Shown: piece after piece, positions 1 through 7,412 of the stretch
Layout of the letters: each line of letters begins with the position of its first letter
Position numbering within the stretch: position 1 is the first letter of the stretch
Source of the DNA: Pyrinomonadaceae bacterium
GTDB taxonomy: Bacteria > Acidobacteriota > Blastocatellia > Pyrinomonadales > Pyrinomonadaceae
Assembly: GCA_013812565.1 (NCBI GenBank)
Contig: JACCTF010000816.1
Span: 1-10,729 of the forward strand
Length of the DNA: 10,729 nucleotides
Direction: 5' to 3'
Program-made: the position numbers and the translations under genes
Notes under the pieces: generated by a model
The model's database searches: none
What the model was told of the DNA's origin: nothing
The model's input: the letters and a program-made list of their open reading frames with translations, nothing else

Positions 1-1124
1 ACAAACAGCAGCGTCCTCTTTGGTTTGACGGGATGCGCTGCAAAGGCACGCGCCAGCTCCAGCACTGCGACCGTGCCTGAACCATTGTCATTGGCCCCTG
101 GATAGAGCTGGCCCTCATGCACGCCGAGGTGGTCGTAGTGAGCTGTGAGCAGCACCGTCTCCTTTTTGAGCACCGGGTCGCTGCCCTCGACCAGCCCGGC
201 GACATTGAAGGAAGTTCCCTGCTTGCGCTCCGCGTTCAGCACCCGCATTTCGACCGTGCAGTCCGGGAGCGGCATGGACGATGGCTTAAACTGCCTGTCA
301 ATGACCTCCTGCCATTGGGCAGGCGTTTTCCCGGTGCCGGCCAGCAGCTTAGCCGCCACCGTGTCACTGACAATAAAAGCAGGAATCCGGGTTTCTTCAT
401 CGAAGGCTTGCAGCGGAGCCGAGAGGCGTGATCCTTGCCGGTCGGCAGTCGGCGGGGTAGCATCAAAAGGCCCGCGATGCTCGCGCCGGGGCTCGCTGGC
501 CAAGAGCACGGCCACGGCGCCATGCCTCTGGGCATTGGCGTATTTCGACCAGGGGCTGCTGGCGTGACGCGTGTGGCCGGTGCCATTGAAAAGCGAGCTC
601 GGGTCGCGCTCTTGCGGCTCATGGTCGAAGATCAGCACGACCTTCCCCGACACATCGATGGCTGCGTAATCATCGTAGCCGTACTCGGGTGCGGTGATCC
701 CATAACCAGCGAAGACGACCGGTGCTTTGACGGTAACATCCCTGGGGAAGCCGCCGCGAAACTCGGAGCCATAGACAAACGCCTCTGTGGCTCCCCTCTG
801 GTGCAGCTTAAGTTGCGTACCGCGGCCATCAGGCCGGTAGGCGACGAGAGGGAACTCCTGCAAGAAGGAATTTCCATTGGCCGGCTTCAGCCCGGCCTTG
901 CGAAACTCAGCCATGATGAAGTGGGCTGTTACGTCCGCGCCGCGGTGGAGCGACAATCGGCCCTCAAGCGCCGCGGAGGTTAGAAAGTCGAGGTCGGCAC
1001 GAAGACGATCAAGGCGAATCAGGTCGGTTGGCGGGATGGGGGCTGGCTGCTTGTTCATCGTTTGGCCGAGAGCAAGTGACAAGGCTGCAAAGGCGAGAAC
1101 CGCGATTACGAGAATTGGTTTCAT
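1..1124 (-). CDS. M28-family zinc aminopeptidase, exported, partial (3' end off window)
   Basis: An open frame on the minus strand runs from an ATG at 1124 to the left edge without a stop, giving 374 codons plus two bases. AAAGGAG (1133-1139) lies 8 nt before the ATG, which fixes the start. Residues 1-20 form a signal peptide (basic start, hydrophobic core, cleavage near ALG-Q). 'LEGR' at about 53-56 matches the conserved N-terminal motif of exported M28 peptidases. Residues about 120-300 look like a protease-associated (PA) insert. The zinc site begins with TAHYDHLG (His329, Asp331) and GANDNGSG (Asp346, the expected bridging ligand). The window ends at TLLF, just before the expected GEE catalytic glutamates, so completeness of the active site cannot be judged. 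By family it would remove N-terminal residues from peptides outside the cytoplasm. It is divergent from the esterase gene. The family call is firm; substrate is unknown. Confidence 0.93.
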   Translation of the reverse strand, partial: MKPILVIAVLAFAALSLALGQTMNKQPAPIPPTDLIRLDRLRADLDFLTSAALEGRLSLHRGADVTAHFIMAEFRKAGLKPANGNSFLQEFPLVAYRPDGRGTQLKLHQRGATEAFVYGSEFRGGFPRDVTVKAPVVFAGYGITAPEYGYDDYAAIDVSGKVVLIFDHEPQERDPSSLFNGTGHTRHASSPWSKYANAQRHGAVAVLLASEPRREHRGPFDATPPTADRQGSRLSAPLQAFDEETRIPAFIVSDTVAAKLLAGTGKTPAQWQEVIDRQFKPSSMPLPDCTVEMRVLNAERKQGTSFNVAGLVEGSDPVLKKETVLLTAHYDHLGVHEGQLYPGANDNGSGTVAVLELARAFAAHPVKPKRTLLF

Positions 1125-1511
1125 GGGTTGAACTCCTTTCCGTAGGGAAGTGATTAAGCCAGACGACAGACATCGACGAGTGGTGCTTCTATGCCAAATC
1201 TGGCAACGAGTCAAGGGAGTTTGTCGCCTTCCCAGACCGAAGGCAACAACATGTCGCAAGAGGGTGACGCCGTCGAGCAAAGCGGTTTGCAGGAGTTGAA
1301 GTGGCAAGTGACGCATACGCCTCAAGAACCCTCGGAGCGCTGGTTCGTTGTGCGCTTGTTCCATGATGGTACGCCGCTTGGTTACGGCAGCCCCATCTGG
1401 GCGCGCTGGTACTAACCGCGCGGCATCAAACCAAATTTTCCATTACACAGCAATTAAGATTCATCGCGAGCCAGTTAGAAATTTCCAATCCTATAAAGTT
1501 GAGAAGCACTG
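1125..1511. other. Divergent intergenic region between peptidase and esterase
   Basis: This 387-bp spacer separates two divergently transcribed genes, so promoters for both should lie here. I see the Shine-Dalgarno of the peptidase at 1133-1139 and a TATAAA hexamer at about 1492-1497 just before the esterase, but no convincing -35 partner for it. The only open frame of note is the doubtful small ORF listed separately. No repeat, tRNA or riboswitch-like structure was recognised. Confidence 0.6.
1251..1415 (+). CDS. Doubtful small protein, 54 aa, unknown
   Basis: I do not recognise this frame. An upstream ATG at 1191 would give 74 residues, but the ATG at 1251 has a better ribosome site (GAAGG, 7 nt before it) and gives 54. 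The product is soluble-looking, acidic at the start (MSQEGDAVEQ) and aromatic-rich at the end (three Trp in the last 26 residues, ending IWARWY), without a signal peptide or membrane segment. It sits alone in the peptidase/esterase spacer on the esterase strand, 96 bp before that gene. The Trp/Tyr-rich tail looks more like real protein than random translation. It could be a genuine small gene, the end of a decayed gene, or chance. No function is proposed. Confidence 0.3.
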   Translation: MSQEGDAVEQSGLQELKWQVTHTPQEPSERWFVVRLFHDGTPLGYGSPIWARWY

Positions 1512-3083
1512 ATGTTTAAACAAATTCTGCGCCGGTTCATTCTCTCATTCTGCGTTTTGATCGGTAGCGTTGCGATTGCTGCGGCACAAGATGCCGGGCA
1601 GGTTCTGCGCCTCACTGTTGGATACAACACGCTCAGGAACACGGTTTCACTGACAGCAGCGCAACGCGCAGAAGTTGAGCGTCTTGGGGAGTCGGCACGG
1701 GCTGCAAACAAGGTAGGAAAGTACGCGGAAGCGATGAAGCACCTGCACCACGCAGTAACCTTGATGCGCGGCATGGCGTGGACACCCTCACGCGCCCTTG
1801 CTGCGGCTCTCATTGTCACACCCGATGCAATCGTTCTGGAGCCGGGTCAGCAGGTGCGTGTGAAGCTCACGCAAATTTTCGCGGTTGAGGAATTGCTAAA
1901 TGACAAGATTGCCGGCTCCATCGCATTGCTCAAGCTGGAAGGAGATGGAGTCATCAAAGTGCTCAAGACCCTTGATTCGGTGGATGCTGATCTGATGGCG
2001 CACCCGGTAACGACTGAAATCACGGTTCCCGATGTCGAAGACGGAAACTATCGCATGATGGTCATGCTCAAGCCCACAGGAAAAACAACTTCGGAAACAG
2101 CAGCCGCTGACAGCGGGGAAGCGAAAAAAGCCATCACGATTCACATCGAGCGTGGCCTTATCGCCAAAGTGGCTGCTGCTAAGGCCAAGTTGGCGGTGGT
2201 TAAGAACGCGCTCAATCTGAAGCGTCAGGATTCGCTGCTGGCCGCATTGCCTTCGGTTGAGTACCGCGTGCTGCTCAGCGACTTTGCAAGGACAGGTGGA
2301 GTAAGCATCGAGCGCATCAACTTCACCCGTGAGATTAGAGAAGCGGATGAAATAATTGATGCGCTAGGTAAAGGGCGCGACCCATTAGCAACTCGCCGTG
2401 GTGATTTCCGTAAAGCTTATCGCTCAGCCGAAGACAACACTTTACAGCCCTACCGCGTCTACATTCCTTCTTCTTACGACACCTCTAAAACATATCCACT
2501 TATCATCGCGCTGCACGGCATGGGCGGCGACGAGAACAGCTACTTCGATTCCTATCGCGACGGGGCGTTTAAGGTTCCCGCCGAGCAGCGCGGTTACATC
2601 GTGGCTTGTCCCAAAGGCCGCGAACCGGCGTCGATGTACCGGGGCGCCGCCGAGCGCGATGTGATGGATGTGATCGCGGAGATGAAGCGAGCTTACCGCA
2701 TCGACCCGGACCGGGTTTACTTGACTGGCCATTCGATGGGCGGCTTTGGAACATGGGCAATCGCGATGAATTACCCGGATATATTTGCGGCGCTTGCGCC
2801 CGTGGCTGGCGGCGGTGATCCGTCGAGCATGTCAAAGATCAGGCACATTCCCCAGCTTGTCGTGCACGGTGACGCTGATCGCACAGTGCCGGTTATGATG
2901 TCCCGCATAATGGTCGAAGCGGCGAAAAAGCTTGGCGCTGAGGTCAAGTACCTAGAGATACCAGGCGGAGATCATACAAAAGTGGCTGTCATGACGTTCA
3001 AGGATGTCTACGACTGGTTCGACACTCACCAGCGCCAGAAGGTGAAGGGAAAAGCGGCTGGCACGGGAACTCCGTCCCGTTAA
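1512..3083 (+). CDS. Exported alpha/beta-hydrolase, PHB depolymerase/feruloyl esterase type, with long N-terminal region
   Basis: The 523-residue product starts at an ATG with GAGAAG 5 nt upstream. Residues 1-25 are a signal peptide (cleavage near AAA-QD), so it should act in the periplasm or outside. Residues about 51-90 form an amphipathic helix pair like one TPR unit; about 95-215 are beta-rich and unassigned. The catalytic domain is about 300-510: oxyanion-hole segment ALHGMGGD (333-340), nucleophile elbow GHSMGG (Ser408), acid in HGDADRTVP (Asp456), and GGDH (His488). This complete Ser-Asp-His triad and spacing match the secreted esterase group that includes polyhydroxybutyrate depolymerases, feruloyl esterases and acetylxylan esterases. 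The family domain alone is about 200-300 residues, so the N-terminal half is an addition. The substrate cannot be read from sequence. A hairpin covers its stop codon and an IS remnant follows. Confidence 0.9.
   Translation: MFKQILRRFILSFCVLIGSVAIAAAQDAGQVLRLTVGYNTLRNTVSLTAAQRAEVERLGESARAANKVGKYAEAMKHLHHAVTLMRGMAWTPSRALAAALIVTPDAIVLEPGQQVRVKLTQIFAVEELLNDKIAGSIALLKLEGDGVIKVLKTLDSVDADLMAHPVTTEITVPDVEDGNYRMMVMLKPTGKTTSETAAADSGEAKKAITIHIERGLIAKVAAAKAKLAVVKNALNLKRQDSLLAALPSVEYRVLLSDFARTGGVSIERINFTREIREADEIIDALGKGRDPLATRRGDFRKAYRSAEDNTLQPYRVYIPSSYDTSKTYPLIIALHGMGGDENSYFDSYRDGAFKVPAEQRGYIVACPKGREPASMYRGAAERDVMDVIAEMKRAYRIDPDRVYLTGHSMGGFGTWAIAMNYPDIFAALAPVAGGGDPSSMSKIRHIPQLVVHGDADRTVPVMMSRIMVEAAKKLGAEVKYLEIPGGDHTKVAVMTFKDVYDWFDTHQRQKVKGKAAGTGTPSR
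3063..3080 (+). other. Short hairpin at the end of the esterase gene
   Basis: ACGGGA (3063-3068) and TCCCGT (3075-3080) can form a perfect 6-bp stem with a 6-nt loop directly before the TAA stop. No T-run follows, so it is not a canonical intrinsic terminator. It may stabilise the 3' end or be chance in codon sequence. Confidence 0.3.
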
Positions 3084-3106
3084 CCAAGAGAGCGAACATG
3101 TCAAAA

Positions 3107-3420
3107 GAGGTAGTGGTCAGAAAGTAATGCTCGGTCTTTGAAATTTGCAGAGCGACTCAGTGTAATAGAAGTGATCAAACTTTTATGATAAGGAGTCGCT
3201 CCGATGAACAACCCGAGTTGCCCACACTGCGGATTATCGCCTAGCAAGAAGAACGGTCACACCCATTACGGCAAACAGAACTACCAATGCCTGAGCTGCG
3301 GGCGCCAGTTTGTTGAAGACTCGCAGCGGCTTGACCAACCAACCAGGGCATTGATCAAAAAGCTGCTGGAGCGGATCCCGCTGCGCGGTATGTGCCGCGT
3401 ACTCTCCATCAGCCGAGAGT
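3107..3420 (+). mobile_element. Truncated IS1-family insertion sequence (left end and transposase start only)
   Basis: A transposase start of the IS1 superfamily (listed separately) is preceded by a leader of about 95 bp that begins GGTAGTGGTCAGAAAG, a plausible left terminal repeat since IS1-family ends often begin with GGT. Similarity to a transposase stops near codon 71 (about 3416). No inverted copy of the left end is visible between 3420 and 3692, and there is no catalytic-domain sequence downstream. The element is therefore a fragment of about 310 bp and should be immobile. The exact left boundary is inferred, because no target duplication can be paired. Confidence 0.7.
3150..3201 (+). 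promoter_or_regulatory. Hairpin masking the transposase ribosome binding site
   Basis: GAGCGACTC (3150-3158) is the perfect reverse complement of GAGTCGCTC (3193-3201), giving a 9-bp stem with a 34-nt loop. The right arm includes most of the AGGAG Shine-Dalgarno (3191-3195), and the stem ends two bases before the ATG at 3204. A transcript containing both arms would hide the ribosome site. Several IS elements are known to use such structures to block translation from read-through transcripts entering from outside. The pairing is seen directly; the function is inferred. Confidence 0.55.
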
Positions 3421-3488
3421 GTCTGCACTTCAAGTACGGCACGCGGCTCATAGAGGGCGTTTTAGAAGGCCTCGGCCGGCTTTGGTAG
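3204..3488 (+). pseudogene. IS1-family transposase, N-terminal fragment
   Basis: The frame encodes 94 residues from an ATG with AAGGAG 8 nt upstream. A zinc ribbon is formed by CPHC (Cys6, Cys9) and CLSC (Cys29, Cys32), followed by GRQFVED and a helix-turn-helix-like stretch up to RVLSIS (about 64-70). This matches the DNA-binding N-terminal part (InsA-like) of IS1-superfamily transposases. After about residue 71 the sequence no longer resembles a transposase and ends at TAG. The DDE catalytic part is absent in all frames downstream. The classical InsA of IS1 is also about 91 residues, but here no InsB frame follows, so this is a remnant and not a two-gene element. It may still produce a small DNA-binding peptide. 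Confidence 0.75.
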
Positions 3489-3692
3489 CATGTGGGTATG
3501 AGCAACCAACTCTACGAGATCGGAAAAAAGTGGGGGAGATACTCACCGCCTTAGCGCGCACTGGGGATATCACAGTAGCCCAGTCTTTTCGTAAAGCTTC
3601 CTCCTTCACACAGTTGCGAATGGAATACCGAGGCTCAAGCCCATTGATGTCAGTAGATCTCCCCGGTTTTTTTCGCTCTCAACACCTGCGTT
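3489..3692. other. Unassigned spacer between IS remnant and receptor gene
   Basis: No intact gene is seen. One plus-strand frame, open from about 3525, contains 'ILTALARTGDIT', which loosely resembles the first helix of transposase-type HTH domains, but this is too short to assign. An 8-bp inverted repeat, GGGGAGAT (3533-3540) and ATCTCCCC (3657-3664), brackets most of the region and is followed by seven T (3667-3673). The stretch may be debris of mobile DNA next to the IS fragment. No terminator with a U-tract was found for the receptor gene on the minus strand. Confidence 0.4.
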
Positions 3693-6600
3693 TCAGAAGG
3701 TCAGTTTCAAACCGAATTGAATATTGCGACCGGGTGAGGCGGTCGTGATCGTGCCGAATGCCGTGTTGCCGGGGTTGATGCGTCCGGTCGTCAAGTCAAG
3801 CGTGCCCGTGCCGAAGTCGGTCGCTAAGTCGCGGAAGTTGGCGCGGTTGAAGGCGTTGAACAGGTCGGCTTGGAGTTGCGCCTTAACCCGCTCGGTGATG
3901 GCGAACCGCTTGCGCAAAGAGATGTCCCACACTTGTAGTCCCGGTCCCACCACGCTGTTTCTGCCGCTCGTGCCGCGCCTCACGTCCGGCGCTGGGGCGA
4001 AGGCGGCGGTGTTGAACCAGCCGTTGACGCCGCGTTCGCCGTTCGGCAACTTGACCTCGCCGCCGATATAGTCGGCGCGGCGCGACCCGGTCGAGGTGGC
4101 TGCCACGACGGTGAAGTTATCACCGGATTGAAGGCGCGTGATACCGCTCACCTCGTAGCCCGCAAGCAGCGCCCGCACGAATCCATTCCTGTTGCCGAAG
4201 AACGGTATCGCGTAGGTGTATGTGCCAACGAAGATGTGGCGGCGGTCGAAGTCGGCTAGCCCATAGCTGAATTTACGATTGAACGCATCTTCGCTTCCTT
4301 CGCCAAGGTCGTTCGCGTCCGTCAGCGCCTTCGACCAGGTGTAGCTGCCGGTCAGCCGCAAGTTGCCCTTGCGCTTCGTCACGTAGAGTTGCAACGCGTT
4401 GTAGCTCGAAGTCGAATCGGAGATGTACATGCGGATTTCAGAGTAGCCCTTGTAGGGACGCAGGGCGTTGGTTGCTACGCGCTGCGCGGCGGGCAGGGCG
4501 GCGTTGGCAGACAGCACATCGAACGGCACCTGGTTGATGTCCGGGCGGCGGATCAGGTGACGACCGAGATTTCCGACGTAAGCCGTCTCTAAGAAGAACC
4601 CGGCAGGCAGTTCGCGCTGAAGGCTCAAGGAATAGTTCATTGTGTAAGACGTGCCCAAGTCCGGGTCGACGGCATTGTATGTGGCAAACGGTGCAAGACC
4701 GCTGATAGGGTTCGCCAAGTTTCCGTTCTCCGACTGCGCGAGCGAGGTGTAGGGCGGGTTTTGCGAAGCGCGCTGGCTGACGCCGCCCTCGGGTGTATTG
4801 AAGTAGACGCCGAAGCCACCGCGAAGCGCCGTCCGGCTGTCGTCGAACGGCGCGAGCGCAAAGCCGACGCGTGGCGCGAAGAAGTGTCCCGCCTGATAGA
4901 GTCCGCGCGGCGCGCCTGCCGGAACGGCTAAGACTTCAGGGCTATCTTCGCCTGTCGCACCGCTTCCGGCGCGCACGAGTCCGTTGAAGCGATTGCCGGT
5001 GCCAGGTACGATGTTTCCTGTCCGTAGGTCAAGTTGCACCGCCCGCGCCGGGTTGTACAGGGCAGGATCGAAGTTGGCGATCAAGTTACTTTCAGCGTAT
5101 CGCGGGGCGATATTCTGGTAGCGAAGCCCAAGTTCTAAGTTCAGCTTGCGATGCACTTTCCAACTATCCGTGAAGAAGGCTTCATTGATCGGAGTCAGAA
5201 AGTTGATGACCGGCGCGGCTTCGGCTTCTGAGTAGGTTCGGAAGTTGCCAAGCAGCGCGTCGGCGAAAGCGTTGCCGGTCGTGCGCGTGTTGCCCGCCGT
5301 GTTGAAGTTGACAATGCCGAGGTAGTAAGCCGTGACTTGATTGTCTTGAAGGTTGCTTGAGCGCACCAGCAGCACGCCAGTTTTGAAGGTGTGCTTGCCG
5401 CGTGTGATTGTCAGGTTGTCCGAAAACGAGCGGTCACCGTCGACGGTCGCAATAATTTGCGATGGACCACGAAAGAGGGCGAAGTTTTGGATGTTAACTT
5501 CCGGGATGCCTTCGGGGAAGCGACCGTCATTAAAGAGTTGCGGAAACTGGAAGCCATAAGTCCCGCGCTTCCACGTGTCGCCGAGCGGCTGCGTGTCCTG
5601 GTTAACTCGCGCAAAGTTGAACTTTGCCTCATTAATCAGCGTCGGGCTGATGAGCCACGAGTAAGAGACGAGCACGCTGTTAGCGAAACGCGGACGAACG
5701 GTCGGCGTGACCGGAACAAGTGAGTTGGTGTTGCTGCCGCGCGGGTCAAGTAGTTCGTTTGAGTCGTGCAGGTAACGACCGTAGATCGTGTGCCGGTCGT
5801 TGAAGCGGTAGTCGAGCCGCAGGATGTCCTGCCGAAAGTCAAACGGTGTATCCAACTCATAGACGGCATTGTTTGCTACCGGTCGGTCCACGTAAGAGAT
5901 GGCTAACTGTTCGGCTGCATCGTAGACGCGGGCGATGGCGCGACCATCGGTGCTGATGCCGACGGGCTGACCATTCAAGCGCAGGTTAGCGACGTTACGT
6001 CCAGGTATCGGTTGCCCGGCAGCAACAGTTGCGCCGGTCGCCGGGTTTACGCCCGTGTAGCCTGTGGGCACGTTCAGCGTACCGGCGCGTCCGCTGAAGT
6101 CACCGGCGCGGTCAGCTCTTGTCGGCAAGCTGCGACGCACAGGATCAAGTGACCGGCGAATATACTTCCATTCTTGCCCGCCGAAGAAGAAGAACTTGTC
6201 TTTGATGATCGGTCCACCAAAGCTATAGCCAAAGTCGTTGAAACGTAGCTTGCGACGCGTGGGGGAAAAGAAGTTGCGGGCGTCAAGCTTATCGTTTCTG
6301 AGAAACTCGAAGGCGCTGCCGGAGAAACGGTTGCCGCCCGCGCGCGTCGTCACGTTGATGGCGGCGCCTGATTGCCTGCCGTACTCAGAAGAGAAGTTCG
6401 AGGTTTGAATCTTCACTTCCTGGATAAAGTCGATGCCGACGTTGTGTACCTGTGAGGTGCGGTTGCTCGACAAGTTGAAGCCGCCATCGACCGTCAGGTT
6501 GTTCGAGCTGCCGCGATTGCCGTTGACCGACTGCTCTGCGCTGAGTTCAGTCGTCTGCGCCACCGGATCGAACTGGTTCGCTTCGGTGAGCGGCGCGCCG

Positions 6601-7112
6601 GGAATAAGCGATGCAAGTTGAATGTAGTTGCGTCCGTTCAACGCGAGGTTCGTCACTTGCTCACCGTCAATCACGCGCGCCAGTTCGCCTGACGTGGTGT
6701 TTACCGTTTCGCCGACGTTGGCTGTGACCTCAACCGTCTCCGTCACTTCGCCCGGCTCTAAAGCGAAGTCCACCGTCAGACGTGCGTCGGCGGTCAAGTT
6801 GTAGTTCGTCTTCAAGGCGCGCTTGAAGCTTTGCCGTTCGGCGGCGACGTTGTAGCTGCCGACCGGTAGATTCGTTACCACGTAGAAGCCATTCTCATCA
6901 GTCGTCACCGTGCGCTCAGCGTTCGTCGCCTCGCTCGTCACCATTACGGTTGTGCCAGGCACGGCGGCTCCGGCTGCATCAGTAACGGTGCCGGATATTT
7001 GACCGACCGACACCTGCGCATTAACGACGCTAACAAGAGACAGAATGGACAGCATGTTGACGAGGTAGGAGAGACAGAGACTGATCCGAATGTGTTGGTG
7101 GTTGACGTGCAT
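3693..7112 (-). CDS. Oar-like TonB-dependent outer-membrane receptor with carboxypeptidase-regulatory-like domain
   Basis: The 1139-residue product starts at the ATG at 7112, with GGAGG (7117-7121) 4 nt upstream. A TTG five codons earlier is also in frame but overlaps this ribosome site and is rejected. Residues 1-32 are a signal peptide (cleavage near VNA-Q). Residues about 34-118 are a carboxypeptidase-regulatory-like Ig-fold domain (ISGTVTDAAGAAVPG, NGFYVVTNLPVGSY). The plug spans about 125-255, with ALNGRNYIQL and NNLTVDGG. The rest, from GNRFSGSAFEFLRND onward, is a long beta barrel ending in GLKLTF with the terminal Phe expected of outer-membrane proteins. Such Oar-type receptors are abundant in Acidobacteriota and lack a SusD partner. 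They import large substrates using TonB energy. Lying downstream of two sulfatase genes, it may take up a sulfated glycan or its products; the ligand is inferred only. Confidence 0.93.
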   Translation of the reverse strand: MHVNHQHIRISLCLSYLVNMLSILSLVSVVNAQVSVGQISGTVTDAAGAAVPGTTVMVTSEATNAERTVTTDENGFYVVTNLPVGSYNVAAERQSFKRALKTNYNLTADARLTVDFALEPGEVTETVEVTANVGETVNTTSGELARVIDGEQVTNLALNGRNYIQLASLIPGAPLTEANQFDPVAQTTELSAEQSVNGNRGSSNNLTVDGGFNLSSNRTSQVHNVGIDFIQEVKIQTSNFSSEYGRQSGAAINVTTRAGGNRFSGSAFEFLRNDKLDARNFFSPTRRKLRFNDFGYSFGGPIIKDKFFFFGGQEWKYIRRSLDPVRRSLPTRADRAGDFSGRAGTLNVPTGYTGVNPATGATVAAGQPIPGRNVANLRLNGQPVGISTDGRAIARVYDAAEQLAISYVDRPVANNAVYELDTPFDFRQDILRLDYRFNDRHTIYGRYLHDSNELLDPRGSNTNSLVPVTPTVRPRFANSVLVSYSWLISPTLINEAKFNFARVNQDTQPLGDTWKRGTYGFQFPQLFNDGRFPEGIPEVNIQNFALFRGPSQIIATVDGDRSFSDNLTITRGKHTFKTGVLLVRSSNLQDNQVTAYYLGIVNFNTAGNTRTTGNAFADALLGNFRTYSEAEAAPVINFLTPINEAFFTDSWKVHRKLNLELGLRYQNIAPRYAESNLIANFDPALYNPARAVQLDLRTGNIVPGTGNRFNGLVRAGSGATGEDSPEVLAVPAGAPRGLYQAGHFFAPRVGFALAPFDDSRTALRGGFGVYFNTPEGGVSQRASQNPPYTSLAQSENGNLANPISGLAPFATYNAVDPDLGTSYTMNYSLSLQRELPAGFFLETAYVGNLGRHLIRRPDINQVPFDVLSANAALPAAQRVATNALRPYKGYSEIRMYISDSTSSYNALQLYVTKRKGNLRLTGSYTWSKALTDANDLGEGSEDAFNRKFSYGLADFDRRHIFVGTYTYAIPFFGNRNGFVRALLAGYEVSGITRLQSGDNFTVVAATSTGSRRADYIGGEVKLPNGERGVNGWFNTAAFAPAPDVRRGTSGRNSVVGPGLQVWDISLRKRFAITERVKAQLQADLFNAFNRANFRDLATDFGTGTLDLTTGRINPGNTAFGTITTASPGRNIQFGLKLTF

Positions 7113-7212
7113 AAGACCTCCACTCAAAACAGCAAACGTATGAGATTCGGGCTGAACTTAGAACAGAATCGGGAGCACACTCGCACAACGAAAAGCAGAT
7201 ACTATTTGACGG

Positions 7213-7222
7213 TAAGCGCTTA
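7213..7222. promoter_or_regulatory. Perfect 10-bp palindrome, possible operator
   Basis: TAAGCGCTTA, with a central CG, lies about 100 bp before the receptor start codon. LacI-family regulators commonly bind AAGCGCTT-like palindromes. The outer bases do not extend the symmetry well, and no LacI-type gene is in the window, so this is only a candidate. Confidence 0.3.
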
Positions 7223-7331
7223 ACATTCTAGCTGATTACCGCTTGTTCGACTACGTTGCATTCTTAATTAGCACAACGCTCAGGCACGCGGTGAGAAAGC
7301 TAAAAGGGAGAAGGCATATTGCTAAACAATG

Positions 7332-7379
7332 CTAACCGACGGAGTAGTGATGCTGCCGCATCTGCAAATATACGGTTAG
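7332..7379 (-). terminator. Possible hairpin after sulfatase 1
   Basis: CTAACCG (7332-7338) and CGGTTAG (7373-7379) form a perfect 7-bp stem around 34 nt that contains a smaller ATGC/GCAT stem. It lies 34-81 bp after the sulfatase 1 stop codon. There is no U-tract on the minus strand, so classical intrinsic termination is doubtful. It could reduce read-through into the receptor gene or be an mRNA processing or stability structure. Confidence 0.3.
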
Positions 7380-7412
7380 TTTGTTCTTCGAAACGATTTG
7401 TGCGTTTTGCTG

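Larger units (their letters stand above)
7113..7412 (-). promoter_or_regulatory. Spacer upstream of the receptor gene (probable promoter region)
   Basis: This 300-bp gap between sulfatase 1 and the receptor is large for a simple operon and may hold a separate receptor promoter. It contains the receptor Shine-Dalgarno (7117-7121), a TAAGCGCTTA palindrome (7213-7222), a TAGAAT hexamer on the minus strand (7225-7230) without a convincing -35 partner, a long-looped hairpin (7332-7379), and the 10-mer AATATGCCTT (7311-7320, minus), which also occurs upstream of sulfatase 2. No coding sequence is supported here. Confidence 0.5.

Noticed and set aside
117..1131. Several plus-strand open frames over the left end
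   Set aside because: They lie antisense to the continuous minus-strand M28 peptidase frame, which has a signal peptide, a ribosome site and zinc-binding motifs; the plus-strand products have no recognisable features.
3657..3673. Intrinsic terminator on the plus strand at the seven-T run
   Set aside because: There is no compact GC-rich stem directly before the T-run; the only pairing partner is more than 110 nt away.
3570..3690. Possible group II intron tail on the minus strand (GAGCC...GTATTCC wording)
   Set aside because: No domain V-like hairpin with its catalytic triad and no reverse transcriptase frame could be recognised; the resemblance is only a few bases.
3392..3748. 118-codon plus-strand frame overlapping the end of the IS fragment and of the receptor gene
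   Set aside because: Its start is inside the transposase frame, its end is antisense to the receptor's conserved C-terminus, and the product resembles nothing known apart from a short HTH-like stretch.
7113..7127. TTG start five codons upstream for the receptor
   Set aside because: The TTG lies within and just before the GGAGG that serves the ATG at 7112, and it has no ribosome site of its own.
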